Positions 34,137 to 43,052 of a DNA stretch of 64,000 nucleotides are shown here, piece after piece (within the stretch, counting starts at the first letter, position 1; every line of letters starts with the position of its first letter). This DNA comes from Corynebacterium anserum (GTDB lineage: Bacteria > Actinomycetota > Actinomycetes > Mycobacteriales > Mycobacteriaceae). The stretch is taken from contig NZ_CP046883.1 in the NCBI RefSeq assembly GCF_014262665.1, positions 124,001 through 188,000 of the forward strand, given 5' to 3'. Below the pieces are notes generated by a model, which had not been told where the DNA came from, did no database searches, and saw nothing but the letters and a program-made list of their open reading frames with translations. The translations under genes and the position numbers were made by a program.

Positions 34137-37100
34137 ATGGCAGATAATAGCGCGATGAACCGCCCTGCTACCGTGCAGCAGATGCGCGAATGGTTGCGTC
34201 AGTGGGTCTCAGATACCACCGGGCAGCCGGTAAAGGATATTACCGACGAGCGCTCGATGGAAGAGTTCGGCTTATCGTCACGCGACGTGGTGGTGCTATC
34301 TGGTGAACTGGAGCGCCTCATGGGCATCACCTTGGATGCAACGGTGGCTTATGAGTTTAACTCCATCGCGTCTCTGTCTGACTACCTGATTAATGGTCGC
34401 TCGCGTCCAGTTGCCACTCCGGACGCATCGGTTCGTTCGCGGTCGGGCAGTGCATTGGCGGCTGAGGATCGCGATGTGGCGATCGTCGGTATGGCCGGTC
34501 GCTACCCAGGTGCCAATAATGCCGACGAAATGTGGGACATGTTCGTGGGCTACAAGACTGGCGTCGGTGACGTGCCAGCTGGGCGCTGGTCAGAGTTCTC
34601 CGGCGACGAGGATATGGCGCGTCGGATCGATGAGGCCACGCTGACGGGTGGGTACATCGAAGACATCGCCTCCTTCGACGCCGAGTTCTTCGGCCTGTCA
34701 CCGCTGGAGGCCGCGAACATGGATCCTCAGCAGCGGATCATTCTGCAACTGACGTGGGAAGCGCTGGAAAATGCGGGTATCCCGGCGAATACCTTGCGCG
34801 GACGTCCTGTGGGTGTGTTCATGGGCTCCACCAACAACGATTACGGCATGCTCATCGCAGCGGATCCCAAGGAAGCACATCCTTATGCGCTGACCGGCAA
34901 CTCAACCTCAATCATTGCTAATAGGGTGTCCTATACCTTCGATTTCCGCGGCCCGTCCGTAGCGATGGATACCGCGTGCTCATCTTCTCTTGTGGCGATT
35001 CACCAAGCTGTGCGTTCCTTGCGTGATGGTGACTCTTGTGTCGCTATCGCCGGTGGCGTGAATCTATTAGCGAACCCCTTTGCCACCGTGGCTTTTTCCG
35101 AACTGGGTCTGATGAGCCCGACGGGTGCGATACATGCTTTTTCCGAGGATGCCGATGGCATTGTGCGTGCTGACGGTGCCGGCGTCGTGGTTCTTAAGCG
35201 TTTATCTGACGCTCGACGCCACGGCGATCATGTCCTCGCTGTCATCAAAGGTTCGGCTATCAACTCCGATGGCCGCTCAAACGGTTTGACGGCACCGAAT
35301 CCGGATGCTCAAGTGGCCGTCTTGCAGGCAGCGTATGCAGACGCTGGACTTGATCCGACATATGTGGACTATGTGGAAGCCCACGGTACGGGCACTATTT
35401 TGGGTGATCCGATTGAAGCGACTGCCCTGGGAGCGGTGCTCGGCAAGGAACGTGATGCCGGAAGCCCCGTCCTGCTCGGATCGGCGAAGACTAACTTTGG
35501 ACACACCGAAGCCGCTGCTGGTGTGGCTGGGGTGATGAAGGTTGCCATGGCCATGCGCGAGGGCATCCTCCCGCCGAGCATTAACTACTCGGGGCCAAAC
35601 CCCTACATCGACTTTGAGCGGGAGCACCTGGAAGTCGTGGAGGATGGTCGCGAATGGCCTGAATACTCTGGCCGCCCACTAGCCGGTGTGTCCGGCTTTG
35701 GCTTCGGTGGCACGAATGCACATATCGTTATGGCTGCTCCGGATGAGGCGGATGCTAAGGGGCTGGCTGGCGTCGGTAAAAAAGAACCAGGTCACGAGCC
35801 AATCGGCATTGATACAGCCGACGCCGAAGGAACAGAACCCACATTCTTGCTGCCGGTCAGTGGCCTCTTACCATCGCGCCGCCGTGCTGCCGCCGCCGAG
35901 CTCGTCGCTTGGCTGGAAGAAATAAAGGATTCTCCGAAGGCGCCGTCCATGCACACCATCGCCCGGGGACTAGCCGGCCACAACCACGGACGTTCCCGTG
36001 CCGTAGCTCTGGCGAAGAACATCGATGACGCCATTGATGGTATGAGCCGGATCGCCGCTGGTAAGCAGACAGGAAAAACGAAGTCGGCCGACTCCTCGAA
36101 CACCATGGGAGCCGTGTGGGTGTACTCCGGGTTTGGTTCTCACCATCGCAAAATGGCAAAGGACCTGTACCAGCTATCTCCATTCTTTGCCGCTCGCCTG
36201 AACGAGCTGGATGAGATCGTGCAGCGGGAGTCCGGCTGGTCCCTGGTGGACAAGGTGCTCGATGATGAGCAGAACTACGATCTAGAATCTGCGCAGGTGG
36301 GAATCACTTGTATTCAGGTCGCATTGACCGACCTGCTACGCCGCTTGGGGGCCAAGCCTTCGGCTGTTGTTGGTCAGTCCATGGGAGAGATTGCCGCCGC
36401 CTATGCCGTGGGAGGACTGTCGCAGGAAGACACCATCCGGGTGGCCGCTCACCGTTCCCGCCTCATGGGTGAGGGCGAGTCATCACTGCCAGAAGACAAG
36501 CAAGGTGCCATGGCCGTGGTGGAATTTGGCGTGGAGGAATTAGAGAAATTCACCGCTGAACACCCCGAGTTTTCTGCGATCGAACCGGCTGTCTATGCCG
36601 CGCCGGGTATGACCACCGTGGGTGGTCCGAAGGAGCCGGTGGCGAGGCTGGTTGAATACCTGGAGGGGGAAGGGAAATTTGCCCGCCTGCTGCAGGTGAA
36701 GGGAGCGGGGCACACCTCCATGCTCGACCCCATCCTGGGCGAACTACATTTCGAGATCTCCGATATCGAAGCTCGTCCGATCGAGGTGCCCCTGTATTCC
36801 ACTGTGGATCGCAACCGCGTGTATCAGCCGGGGGAGAAGATCCACGACGCTGACTACTTTGTGCGCTGCACGCGCCAACCGGTGTGGTTCTCCGACGCTA
36901 CCGGCCAGCAGTTCGACGACGGTTACCGCACCTTCGTGGAGATCTCCCCCAATCCGGTGGCGCTGATGCCGATGATGAACAACTCCTTTGCCCACAATGC
37001 GATGGACTCTCAGCTGCTCTGCGTCCTCAAACGCAAAGAACCCGTGTCTGAGACCTTAGGTAATCTCCTGGCTGAGTTGTATGTTCAGGGGCAAGATGTC

Positions 37101-39197
37101 GACCTTAAGGCGCTGGTTGGCCCTGGTGAAATGGCGGATGTTCCCGGTATTCAGTGGAATCTCACGCAGTATTGGACAAATGCCCGTCCTTCTTCCGCCC
37201 CAGTTGTTGACATGCCTGGCACACGAGTGGATCTGCCGGGTGGTGCCATTGCATATTCTGTGAACGCAGATATGGTTCCGTCGATGTTGGCTTTGGCGGA
37301 GGCGATTGCGGAGGATCTGGATCCCGCCGCGGCTGTCCTGGCGACCGAAGAACATAGGCCATTGCTCAGTTCCGGCAAGCTCACCACTATGGTGACGCGT
37401 TCTCTGGGTGGTTGGGCTGCGAATGTGTATGATGCCGAGACGCCTGACATGCCGTTGGTGGGCGAGGCGTTCATCTCTTCTCTTTTCGATGCCACCACTG
37501 GCGCAACCGCAGCTCCTCAAACTTCCGGGGCTTCTGAGTCTCCAGAGGGGGGAGCCGTAGCTAGCGGAGCAGCGGCTGGTGTCGCCTCAGCTGACGAGAG
37601 TCTCTCGGTTTCTGCCGGCAGAAGTACATCGGCGCAGTCCGCTCGCAATAAGCTCCCGGAGGTGGACACTGATGCGCAGCGCTGGGATCCGAACTCTGGG
37701 CAGTCCGTGTCTGAGCGTCTTCGGGAGATCGTCAGTGAATCCATGGGGTATGACGTGGAGGATCTTCCTGGCGAGCTACCTCTTATAGACCTCGGCCTTG
37801 ATTCCCTGATGGGTATGCGTATTAAAAACCGGGTGGAGTACGACTTCGACATTCCTCCATTGCAGGTGCAGGCGTTGCGTGACGGTTCCGTGGATGACGT
37901 GATTGCCATCGTGGAAAACATGGTGGAGCAACGGTATGCCGCTGAGACCCTAGCTGGTGGAGACACAGCCGGTGCCACCTCGGCCGCTGAGACCCTAGCT
38001 GGTGGAGACGCGGCCGGCACCACCTCGGTCGCTGAGACCCTAGTGACCGGAGGCAGGGAAGAGAAAACCCCCGATTACACAGCCACTGCCGGGGGAGTAG
38101 CTCCGCGTGATGCCTCAGAGCGCTTAGTGTTCGCGACGTGGGCCAAAATCACAGGTAAGGCTGCTGGGGGAGTGACCTCTGTGTTGCCGGATATCTCGGA
38201 TTCTCAGGCTACCGCTATCGCGGAGCGCTTGTCGGAGCGATCCGGCGCGGAGATCACAGCGGAAGATGTTCACAGTGCTCACTCACTTGCGCCTCTCAGC
38301 GACAAGGTGCGTGCACAGCTGGAAACAGAGGTTGAGGGCAATATCCGCGTGCTGCGGGAGCGTGCGGAAGGAGACCAGAGCACCCCCTCTGTGTTCCTAT
38401 TCCATCCCGCCGGTGGTTCTTCGGTGGTGTACCAGCCGTTGGTGCGCCGACTCCCGGACAACGTCCCGGTCTACGGAGTGGAACGTGTGGAAGGCTCGCT
38501 GGCTGAAAGGTGTGCAGCTTACATTGACGAGATCACTGAGTACTCGGCAGGCCAGCCCATCATTGTGGGAGGCTGGAGCTTCGGAGGAGCGTTAGCCTAC
38601 GAGATGGCCAGCCAGCTGCAGCAGCGTACCGAAGCTGGACAGACATCCGCACAGGTGCAGCGCATTATCCTGCTAGATACCGTGCAGCCGAAACACCCTG
38701 CGCCGGATACTAAGGAAGAGATGCACGCCCGCTGGGATCGCTATGCCAACTTTGCGCAGAAGACCTACGGCTTGCCGTTGGAGGTTCCCCACGATCAGCT
38801 TGAAGAGCAGGGGGAGGACGTGATGATGCAGCAGTTCCAGGAGATGTTGGCCTCTCCTCTGGTCAGCCAGCTCGGTCTGCCCGCGGGGGTGCTGGAACAC
38901 CAGCGGGCAAGCTTCGTGGACAACCGCATCCTAAACTCCCTCAATTTCAGCCAGTGGGCACAGGTCGATGTCCCGGTCACCCTCTTCCGTGCGGAACGAA
39001 TGCATGATGGAGCCATTGAATTGGAGCCGGCTTTCGCGGAGATCGCAGAAGATGGCAACTGGGGAAAGATTGTCCGCGATTTAGAGATTGTGAAGCTCCA
39101 AGGGGATCATTTGGCGATCGTCGACGAGCCGGAGATCGCTACTGTCGGAGCGGTGCTGACTCGATACCTTCAGGGTTCTGAAGAAACTGCTGAGTGA
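34137..39197 (+). CDS. pks13: Polyketide synthase Pks13 (mycolate condensing enzyme)
   Basis: A 1686-residue type I synthase that condenses a FadD32-activated acyl chain with a carboxylated acyl-CoA to make the 3-oxo mycolate precursor. Domain order: N-terminal ACP (EEFGLSSRD, pantetheinyl Ser48); ketosynthase ~112-535 (Cys281 in DTACSSS, His416 in EAHGTGT, His456 in NFGHTEA); acyltransferase ~658-960 (Ser748 in GQSMGE, where GHSxG is canonical); second ACP (Ser1223 in LGLDSLMG); thioesterase ~1420-1680 (Ser1481 in GGWSFGG, His in LQGDHLAIV). No ketoreductase is present, as in mycobacterial Pks13. A linker of 15-residue repeats separates ACP2 from the thioesterase. ATG 34137 was chosen over an upstream in-frame ATG. 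Confidence 0.97.
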   Translation: MADNSAMNRPATVQQMREWLRQWVSDTTGQPVKDITDERSMEEFGLSSRDVVVLSGELERLMGITLDATVAYEFNSIASLSDYLINGRSRPVATPDASVRSRSGSALAAEDRDVAIVGMAGRYPGANNADEMWDMFVGYKTGVGDVPAGRWSEFSGDEDMARRIDEATLTGGYIEDIASFDAEFFGLSPLEAANMDPQQRIILQLTWEALENAGIPANTLRGRPVGVFMGSTNNDYGMLIAADPKEAHPYALTGNSTSIIANRVSYTFDFRGPSVAMDTACSSSLVAIHQAVRSLRDGDSCVAIAGGVNLLANPFATVAFSELGLMSPTGAIHAFSEDADGIVRADGAGVVVLKRLSDARRHGDHVLAVIKGSAINSDGRSNGLTAPNPDAQVAVLQAAYADAGLDPTYVDYVEAHGTGTILGDPIEATALGAVLGKERDAGSPVLLGSAKTNFGHTEAAAGVAGVMKVAMAMREGILPPSINYSGPNPYIDFEREHLEVVEDGREWPEYSGRPLAGVSGFGFGGTNAHIVMAAPDEADAKGLAGVGKKEPGHEPIGIDTADAEGTEPTFLLPVSGLLPSRRRAAAAELVAWLEEIKDSPKAPSMHTIARGLAGHNHGRSRAVALAKNIDDAIDGMSRIAAGKQTGKTKSADSSNTMGAVWVYSGFGSHHRKMAKDLYQLSPFFAARLNELDEIVQRESGWSLVDKVLDDEQNYDLESAQVGITCIQVALTDLLRRLGAKPSAVVGQSMGEIAAAYAVGGLSQEDTIRVAAHRSRLMGEGESSLPEDKQGAMAVVEFGVEELEKFTAEHPEFSAIEPAVYAAPGMTTVGGPKEPVARLVEYLEGEGKFARLLQVKGAGHTSMLDPILGELHFEISDIEARPIEVPLYSTVDRNRVYQPGEKIHDADYFVRCTRQPVWFSDATGQQFDDGYRTFVEISPNPVALMPMMNNSFAHNAMDSQLLCVLKRKEPVSETLGNLLAELYVQGQDVDLKALVGPGEMADVPGIQWNLTQYWTNARPSSAPVVDMPGTRVDLPGGAIAYSVNADMVPSMLALAEAIAEDLDPAAAVLATEEHRPLLSSGKLTTMVTRSLGGWAANVYDAETPDMPLVGEAFISSLFDATTGATAAPQTSGASESPEGGAVASGAAAGVASADESLSVSAGRSTSAQSARNKLPEVDTDAQRWDPNSGQSVSERLREIVSESMGYDVEDLPGELPLIDLGLDSLMGMRIKNRVEYDFDIPPLQVQALRDGSVDDVIAIVENMVEQRYAAETLAGGDTAGATSAAETLAGGDAAGTTSVAETLVTGGREEKTPDYTATAGGVAPRDASERLVFATWAKITGKAAGGVTSVLPDISDSQATAIAERLSERSGAEITAEDVHSAHSLAPLSDKVRAQLETEVEGNIRVLRERAEGDQSTPSVFLFHPAGGSSVVYQPLVRRLPDNVPVYGVERVEGSLAERCAAYIDEITEYSAGQPIIVGGWSFGGALAYEMASQLQQRTEAGQTSAQVQRIILLDTVQPKHPAPDTKEEMHARWDRYANFAQKTYGLPLEVPHDQLEEQGEDVMMQQFQEMLASPLVSQLGLPAGVLEHQRASFVDNRILNSLNFSQWAQVDVPVTLFRAERMHDGAIELEPAFAEIAEDGNWGKIVRDLEIVKLQGDHLAIVDEPEIATVGAVLTRYLQGSEETAE
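37938..38027 (+). repeat. 45-bp tandem duplication in the pks13 linker
   Basis: Two adjacent 45-base units encode AAETLAGGDTAGATS and AAETLAGGDAAGTTS, followed by a partial VAETLVTGG. The duplication lengthens the Ala/Gly/Thr linker between the second ACP and the thioesterase without changing frame. Confidence 0.85.
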
Positions 39198-39274
39198 GTG
39201 TTTGGTGGCGTCGGACTAAAAGAGACGGATTAAAGACCCGGACCAGAGAACAGACTAGAAGAAGGAAGCTATTC

Positions 39275-40831
39275 GTGACGGACACAACGGCAACGACCGC
39301 AGCCAAGCTCGAAGAACTCCAGCGCCGTTTAGACAAGGCGCAGGATCCGGGCTCGGAGCGTGCCAAGGCCAAGCGTGACGAAGCTGGGTTGACCACCCCA
39401 CGCCAGCGCATCGACACGCTGCTGGACGAGGGCACCTTCATTGAGATCGGAGCCCTCGGCAAAGCCCCGGGGGATAAGGACGCTCCTTATGGCGATGGGG
39501 TGGTAACTGGCTATGGCCAGATCAACGGCCGAACTGTCGCGGTATATGCGCACGATAAGACCGTTTACGGTGGTTCGGTGGGTGAGACCTTTGGCAAGAA
39601 GGTTGTGGAGATCATGGACATGGCTACCCGCATAGGCTGCCCGATCATCGGTATTAACGACTCCGGTGGCGCGCGCATCCAAGACGCCGTGACCTCCCTG
39701 GCGATGTACTCCGAAATTGCCCGACGCCAACTTCCCCTCTCAGGCCAATCCCCACAGATATCGATTCTCCTTGGTCCGTCTGCAGGCGGAGCTGTCTATG
39801 CACCCGTCACTACCGACTTTCTTGTCGCGGTGGATAAGCGCACGCAAATGTTTGTCACAGGACCCGCTGTTATTGAGTCGGTGACGGGTGAAAAGATCTC
39901 CCACGAGGAGCTCGGCGGGGCTCATGCGCAGGCACGCAATGGCAACATCTCCTACGTGGCACCGAGTGAGGAGGAAGCTTTTAACTATGTGAAAGACCTC
40001 CTCGATTTCTTGCCATCGTCGATGTACGACGAGACTCCGCAGTTCTGGGCACCAAGTGATGACCTCATCGAACGCGATAGTGAGCTAGCCAGCGTGATTC
40101 CAGACGACCCGAATGCCGGCTACGACATTCTCGAAGTGCTCACGCGCATTTTTGACGATGAAAATGTACTAGAGGTTCAGGATGAATACGGGCCGAACAT
40201 GTTCACTGGTTTCGCGCGCATCGATGGACAAGCCGTTGGCGTGGTAGCTAATCAGCCGATAGTTCTGGCGGGGTGTATCGACGCGGATGCGGCGGACAAA
40301 GCTGCGCGTTTCATCCGTATCTGTGATGCCTACAATATTCCGCTGGTATTCGTAGTGGACACTCCCGGATACCTCCCCGGCGTGGAGCAAGAAAAGGTCG
40401 GTCTGATTCATCGAGGTGCGCGGTTGGGTTTTGCGATGGTGGAAGCGACAGTGCCGAAGATCACCGTCATTGTGCGCAAAGCCTTCGGAGGTGCTTATGC
40501 AGTTATGGGTAGTAAGAACCTCGGGGCGGACGTGAACCTCGCGTGGCCGACGGCTCAAATCGCCGTAATGGGAGCTGAAGCGGCAGTGGTGATGATGCAG
40601 GGCAAGCAATTGGCACAGATGCCTGGGGAAGCTCGTCCGGCAGCTCGGAAAATGTTCATGGATTTTTATAACGCACATATGACGAGCCCTTACGTCGCAG
40701 CTGAGCGGGGGTATTTGGATGCGATTATTGACCCGCAAGAGACTCGAGTTCGCTTGCGTAGAGCACTGCGTCAGCTGAAGAATAAAACGGTTTTAGAGGC
40801 GGAAAAAAAGCACACCATTATGCCTATGTGA
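39275..40831 (+). CDS. accD4: Acyl-CoA carboxylase carboxyltransferase subunit AccD4
   Basis: A 518-residue biotin-dependent carboxyltransferase beta subunit. It follows pks13 as in mycobacteria, where AccD4 carboxylates the long-chain acyl-CoA extender used by Pks13. Crotonase-fold signatures are GINDSGGARIQDAVTSLAMY, LLGPSAGGAVYAPVTTDF, FVVDTPGYLPGVEQE and VRKAFGGAYAVMGSKNLGAD, forming the two oxyanion holes. GTG 39275 with GAAGGAAG upstream is the likely start. The biotinylated alpha subunit is not in this window. The next genes (two fadD paralogues) are separated by 187 bases. Confidence 0.95.
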   Translation: MTDTTATTAAKLEELQRRLDKAQDPGSERAKAKRDEAGLTTPRQRIDTLLDEGTFIEIGALGKAPGDKDAPYGDGVVTGYGQINGRTVAVYAHDKTVYGGSVGETFGKKVVEIMDMATRIGCPIIGINDSGGARIQDAVTSLAMYSEIARRQLPLSGQSPQISILLGPSAGGAVYAPVTTDFLVAVDKRTQMFVTGPAVIESVTGEKISHEELGGAHAQARNGNISYVAPSEEEAFNYVKDLLDFLPSSMYDETPQFWAPSDDLIERDSELASVIPDDPNAGYDILEVLTRIFDDENVLEVQDEYGPNMFTGFARIDGQAVGVVANQPIVLAGCIDADAADKAARFIRICDAYNIPLVFVVDTPGYLPGVEQEKVGLIHRGARLGFAMVEATVPKITVIVRKAFGGAYAVMGSKNLGADVNLAWPTAQIAVMGAEAAVVMMQGKQLAQMPGEARPAARKMFMDFYNAHMTSPYVAAERGYLDAIIDPQETRVRLRRALRQLKNKTVLEAEKKHTIMPM

Positions 40832-41018
40832 TGTGCGCGTGAAGCGATTTTCACATTCAATTACCCGAAAAGTCTCGACAATAAGTTGAGGAATGTAGAG
40901 TGGTACGGGTAGTAATTTCTTTGTCAAACATTCAGTGTTTGGCGTGTCGCATTTCCATGTGATCACTACACACACGGAATGTGAAAAGTACCCACAACCA
41001 ATTGTTAGGACTGTACCT

Positions 41019-42731
41019 GTGGCTGAATCTCAACCAACGGCGACTCTCAAGCAAAAACTCGCGAAGAAGAAATTTGACGCAGAAGGCGTGGCACTCAACG
41101 TCAAGCACACCTTGTCAGGAATTCCGAAGCTGCTGAAGTCCGGAATCGTGGTGAGAAACAAGGGGGCCATGGGCAAGGTTAACCTCTTCCGAGGCATCGC
41201 CCAGTACCGCTTTTCCTGCGCACGACAGCTCTGGTATTCCGCCTACGCAGAGCCAGATCGTGTAGCAATCATCGATGACTTTGGCGAAATCACCTACAAA
41301 GAGATGCTGGATCAGGCCAAAGCTCTGGCGCGTTATCTGCAGGCCAACAACATGGGCGTCGACGGACGCGTGGGAGTGATCGCGCGAAACTCACGCATCA
41401 TTCCTCTGCTGCTGTCAGCCAAGGGCTTCTGCGGGTTCAACGTCTACCTGCTCAACGTTGCATCCTCCCCACATCAGCTCCAAGAATGCATCGAGGAGCA
41501 TAGTTTGGATGCTGTGTTCATGGATGAAGAATTTGGCTATCATCTTCCCGCTGACTGGTCCAAGTCCAAGACCTATGTGGCTTATGCCGAGGACATGGAC
41601 AACCCAAAGGTGGCCAACCCCGAGTGGCAGACTTTTGAACAACTCATCGCCGCTGCCCCGAGCCCTTCCGAGGAAAAACTGGCGACGTTCCCTAAACAGG
41701 GCGACATCATCATCATGAGCTCCGGTACCTCCGGTACTCCGAAGGGAGTACGTCTGCGCGAGCCCATCTACCCCGTCGCGTTGCCATCCATCATCGAGCG
41801 TGTGGGATGGAAGGAAAACCTCGTTATTCAGCAGACGGCGTCGCTTTTCCACGCATGGGGCTGGGCTAACGTCAATATTTCTATCGCTCACCGTTCCACC
41901 GTGATCCTGCGCCGTGTCTTCGATCCGGTACAAGCCATGGAAGATCTGGAGAAGTACCGCTGCCGAGCCATCATCACGTCGCCAATTTTCATTAAGGAAC
42001 AGCTGAAGGCGGCCAAGGCTGGCAACTACGACATCGAGAAGCAAGAGTTCGTGGTCAACTCAGGCAATATTTTGCACGAAGATCTCCTCCATGACCTCGT
42101 GGGCTTCTTTGGGCCTGTTGTCCGTAACTTCTACGGCTCTACTGAAAACTCTGTGGCCACCCTGACCGACGCTGAGGATATTCTCAAATATCCGATGACC
42201 ACCGGAAAGCCCGCTGGTGGTACGCGTTTGGAGATCCTGGATGAGAAGGGAAATCCATGCTCACCGAACGAAGTTGGTCGCATTTACTGCCGTAACGTGA
42301 TGAGCCTGCGGGGTTACACTAATCCGCGGGATAAGGCCATCATGCAACGGGGTCTCTATGAGATCGGCGATAAGGGCTATGTGGACGAGAACGGACGTTT
42401 GTTCGTGCTCGGCCGTGCTGATGACATGATCATCGTCGGCGGCGAGAACATCTACCCGCGTTCTGTGGAAGAATGCCTGTTCTCAATGCCAGGTATCAGG
42501 GATCTCTACGCCCATGGTGTCAGTGATGAGAACACTTTCCAGCGCATTAAGGTATGGCTCGTGCGCGATGACAATGAGGCCGGCGCCGCACTGACTGAGG
42601 AAGCTGTTCAGGAATGGGTTCGTGAGAAGCTGATGGATCCTGCCGTCCCCCGCGATGTGGAATTCATGGATGAGCTGCCTCGTAACCCCACGGGTAAGGT
42701 GATGCCTCGTTTACTCCCGGGGCTGGATTAG
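41019..42731 (+). CDS. FadD-type acyl-CoA synthetase, first tandem copy
   Basis: A ~570-residue adenylate-forming enzyme of the FadD2/FadD12-like type. The P-loop is IIMSSGTSGTPKGVR, the central motif RNFYGSTENSV, then GDKGYVDENGRLFVLGRADD and MIIVGGENIYPRSVEE. The catalytic Lys lies in PRNPTGKVMPRLLPG at the C-terminus. All key residues are present, so it should activate a fatty acid, probably to acyl-CoA. It is clearly a paralogue of the next gene over the full length. GTG 41019 was chosen because it matches the paralogue start and has AGGA upstream. Its association with the mycolate cluster may reflect uptake and activation of external fatty acids; this is inference. Confidence 0.88.
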   Translation: MAESQPTATLKQKLAKKKFDAEGVALNVKHTLSGIPKLLKSGIVVRNKGAMGKVNLFRGIAQYRFSCARQLWYSAYAEPDRVAIIDDFGEITYKEMLDQAKALARYLQANNMGVDGRVGVIARNSRIIPLLLSAKGFCGFNVYLLNVASSPHQLQECIEEHSLDAVFMDEEFGYHLPADWSKSKTYVAYAEDMDNPKVANPEWQTFEQLIAAAPSPSEEKLATFPKQGDIIIMSSGTSGTPKGVRLREPIYPVALPSIIERVGWKENLVIQQTASLFHAWGWANVNISIAHRSTVILRRVFDPVQAMEDLEKYRCRAIITSPIFIKEQLKAAKAGNYDIEKQEFVVNSGNILHEDLLHDLVGFFGPVVRNFYGSTENSVATLTDAEDILKYPMTTGKPAGGTRLEILDEKGNPCSPNEVGRIYCRNVMSLRGYTNPRDKAIMQRGLYEIGDKGYVDENGRLFVLGRADDMIIVGGENIYPRSVEECLFSMPGIRDLYAHGVSDENTFQRIKVWLVRDDNEAGAALTEEAVQEWVREKLMDPAVPRDVEFMDELPRNPTGKVMPRLLPGLD

Positions 42732-42732
42732 A

Positions 42733-42748
42733 CCTAGACGAGTCTAGG
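42733..42748 (+). terminator. Small hairpin immediately after the first fadD stop
   Basis: CCTAGA-CGAG-TCTAGG starts two bases after the stop codon and is followed by CTTGTT. It is short and may be part of a composite terminator with the next hairpin. Confidence 0.35.
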
Positions 42749-42764
42749 CTTGTTACGCAATTCG

Positions 42765-42832
42765 CCTCACCAACTACTTCGCGATACATGCTTTCTGTGC
42801 ACGACAATCGCTGGGGTTGTTGGTGAGGTTTT
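42765..42832 (+). terminator. Probable terminator of the first fadD gene
   Basis: CCTCACCAAC (42765-42774) and GTTGGTGAGG (42819-42828) are a perfect 10-bp inverted repeat followed by TTTTGCTTT. The 44-base loop is long, but the T run and position support termination. Confidence 0.6.
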
Positions 42833-42939
42833 GCTTTGCGTGAAGACGTGTACCTCGTGAATATTCTTTGCCGTGTTTTAAAAAACTCTGCGATTGTGGG
42901 TAACTTTTTTCCCGTTGCATACGTTGTATTAGAACGCTG

Positions 42940-42984
42940 AGCATCCGCGAGCTTCCGAAAGGTTGCTTACAGTGGATGCTTTTT
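42940..42984 (+). promoter_or_regulatory. Attenuator-like nested hairpin before the second fadD
   Basis: AGCATCC (42940-42946) pairs with GGATGCT (42974-42980), directly followed by TTTT. Inside, AGC-TT-CC-GAAA-GG-TT-GCT (42950-42967) forms a symmetric second stem with a GAAA loop. The element lies 70-110 bases before the start codon, where it could terminate or attenuate leader transcripts, or mark the 3' end of a small RNA. Confidence 0.55.
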
Positions 42985-43052
42985 GATGGCTGATGACGCT
43001 ACTGCATGACCACACAAAGACGATAACGACGAGAATAGACGAGGATTTTTCT

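Larger units (their letters stand above)
42732..43052. other. 321-bp gap between tandem fadD genes
   Basis: The gap holds a composite terminator for the first fadD gene (42733-42832), an AT-rich probable promoter area (about 42895-42932), and a T-tailed nested hairpin (42940-42984) close to the second gene. Beyond these no gene was recognised. Confidence 0.6.

Noticed and set aside
42765..42832. Long-loop inverted repeat as a riboswitch
   Set aside because: It ends in a T run directly after the first fadD gene and is more simply a terminator; the loop has no recognised conserved motif.
42986..43009. Seven-codon frame (MADDATA) after the attenuator-like hairpin, considered as a leader peptide
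   Set aside because: No ribosome site of its own, located after and not before the hairpin, and no run of regulatory codons.
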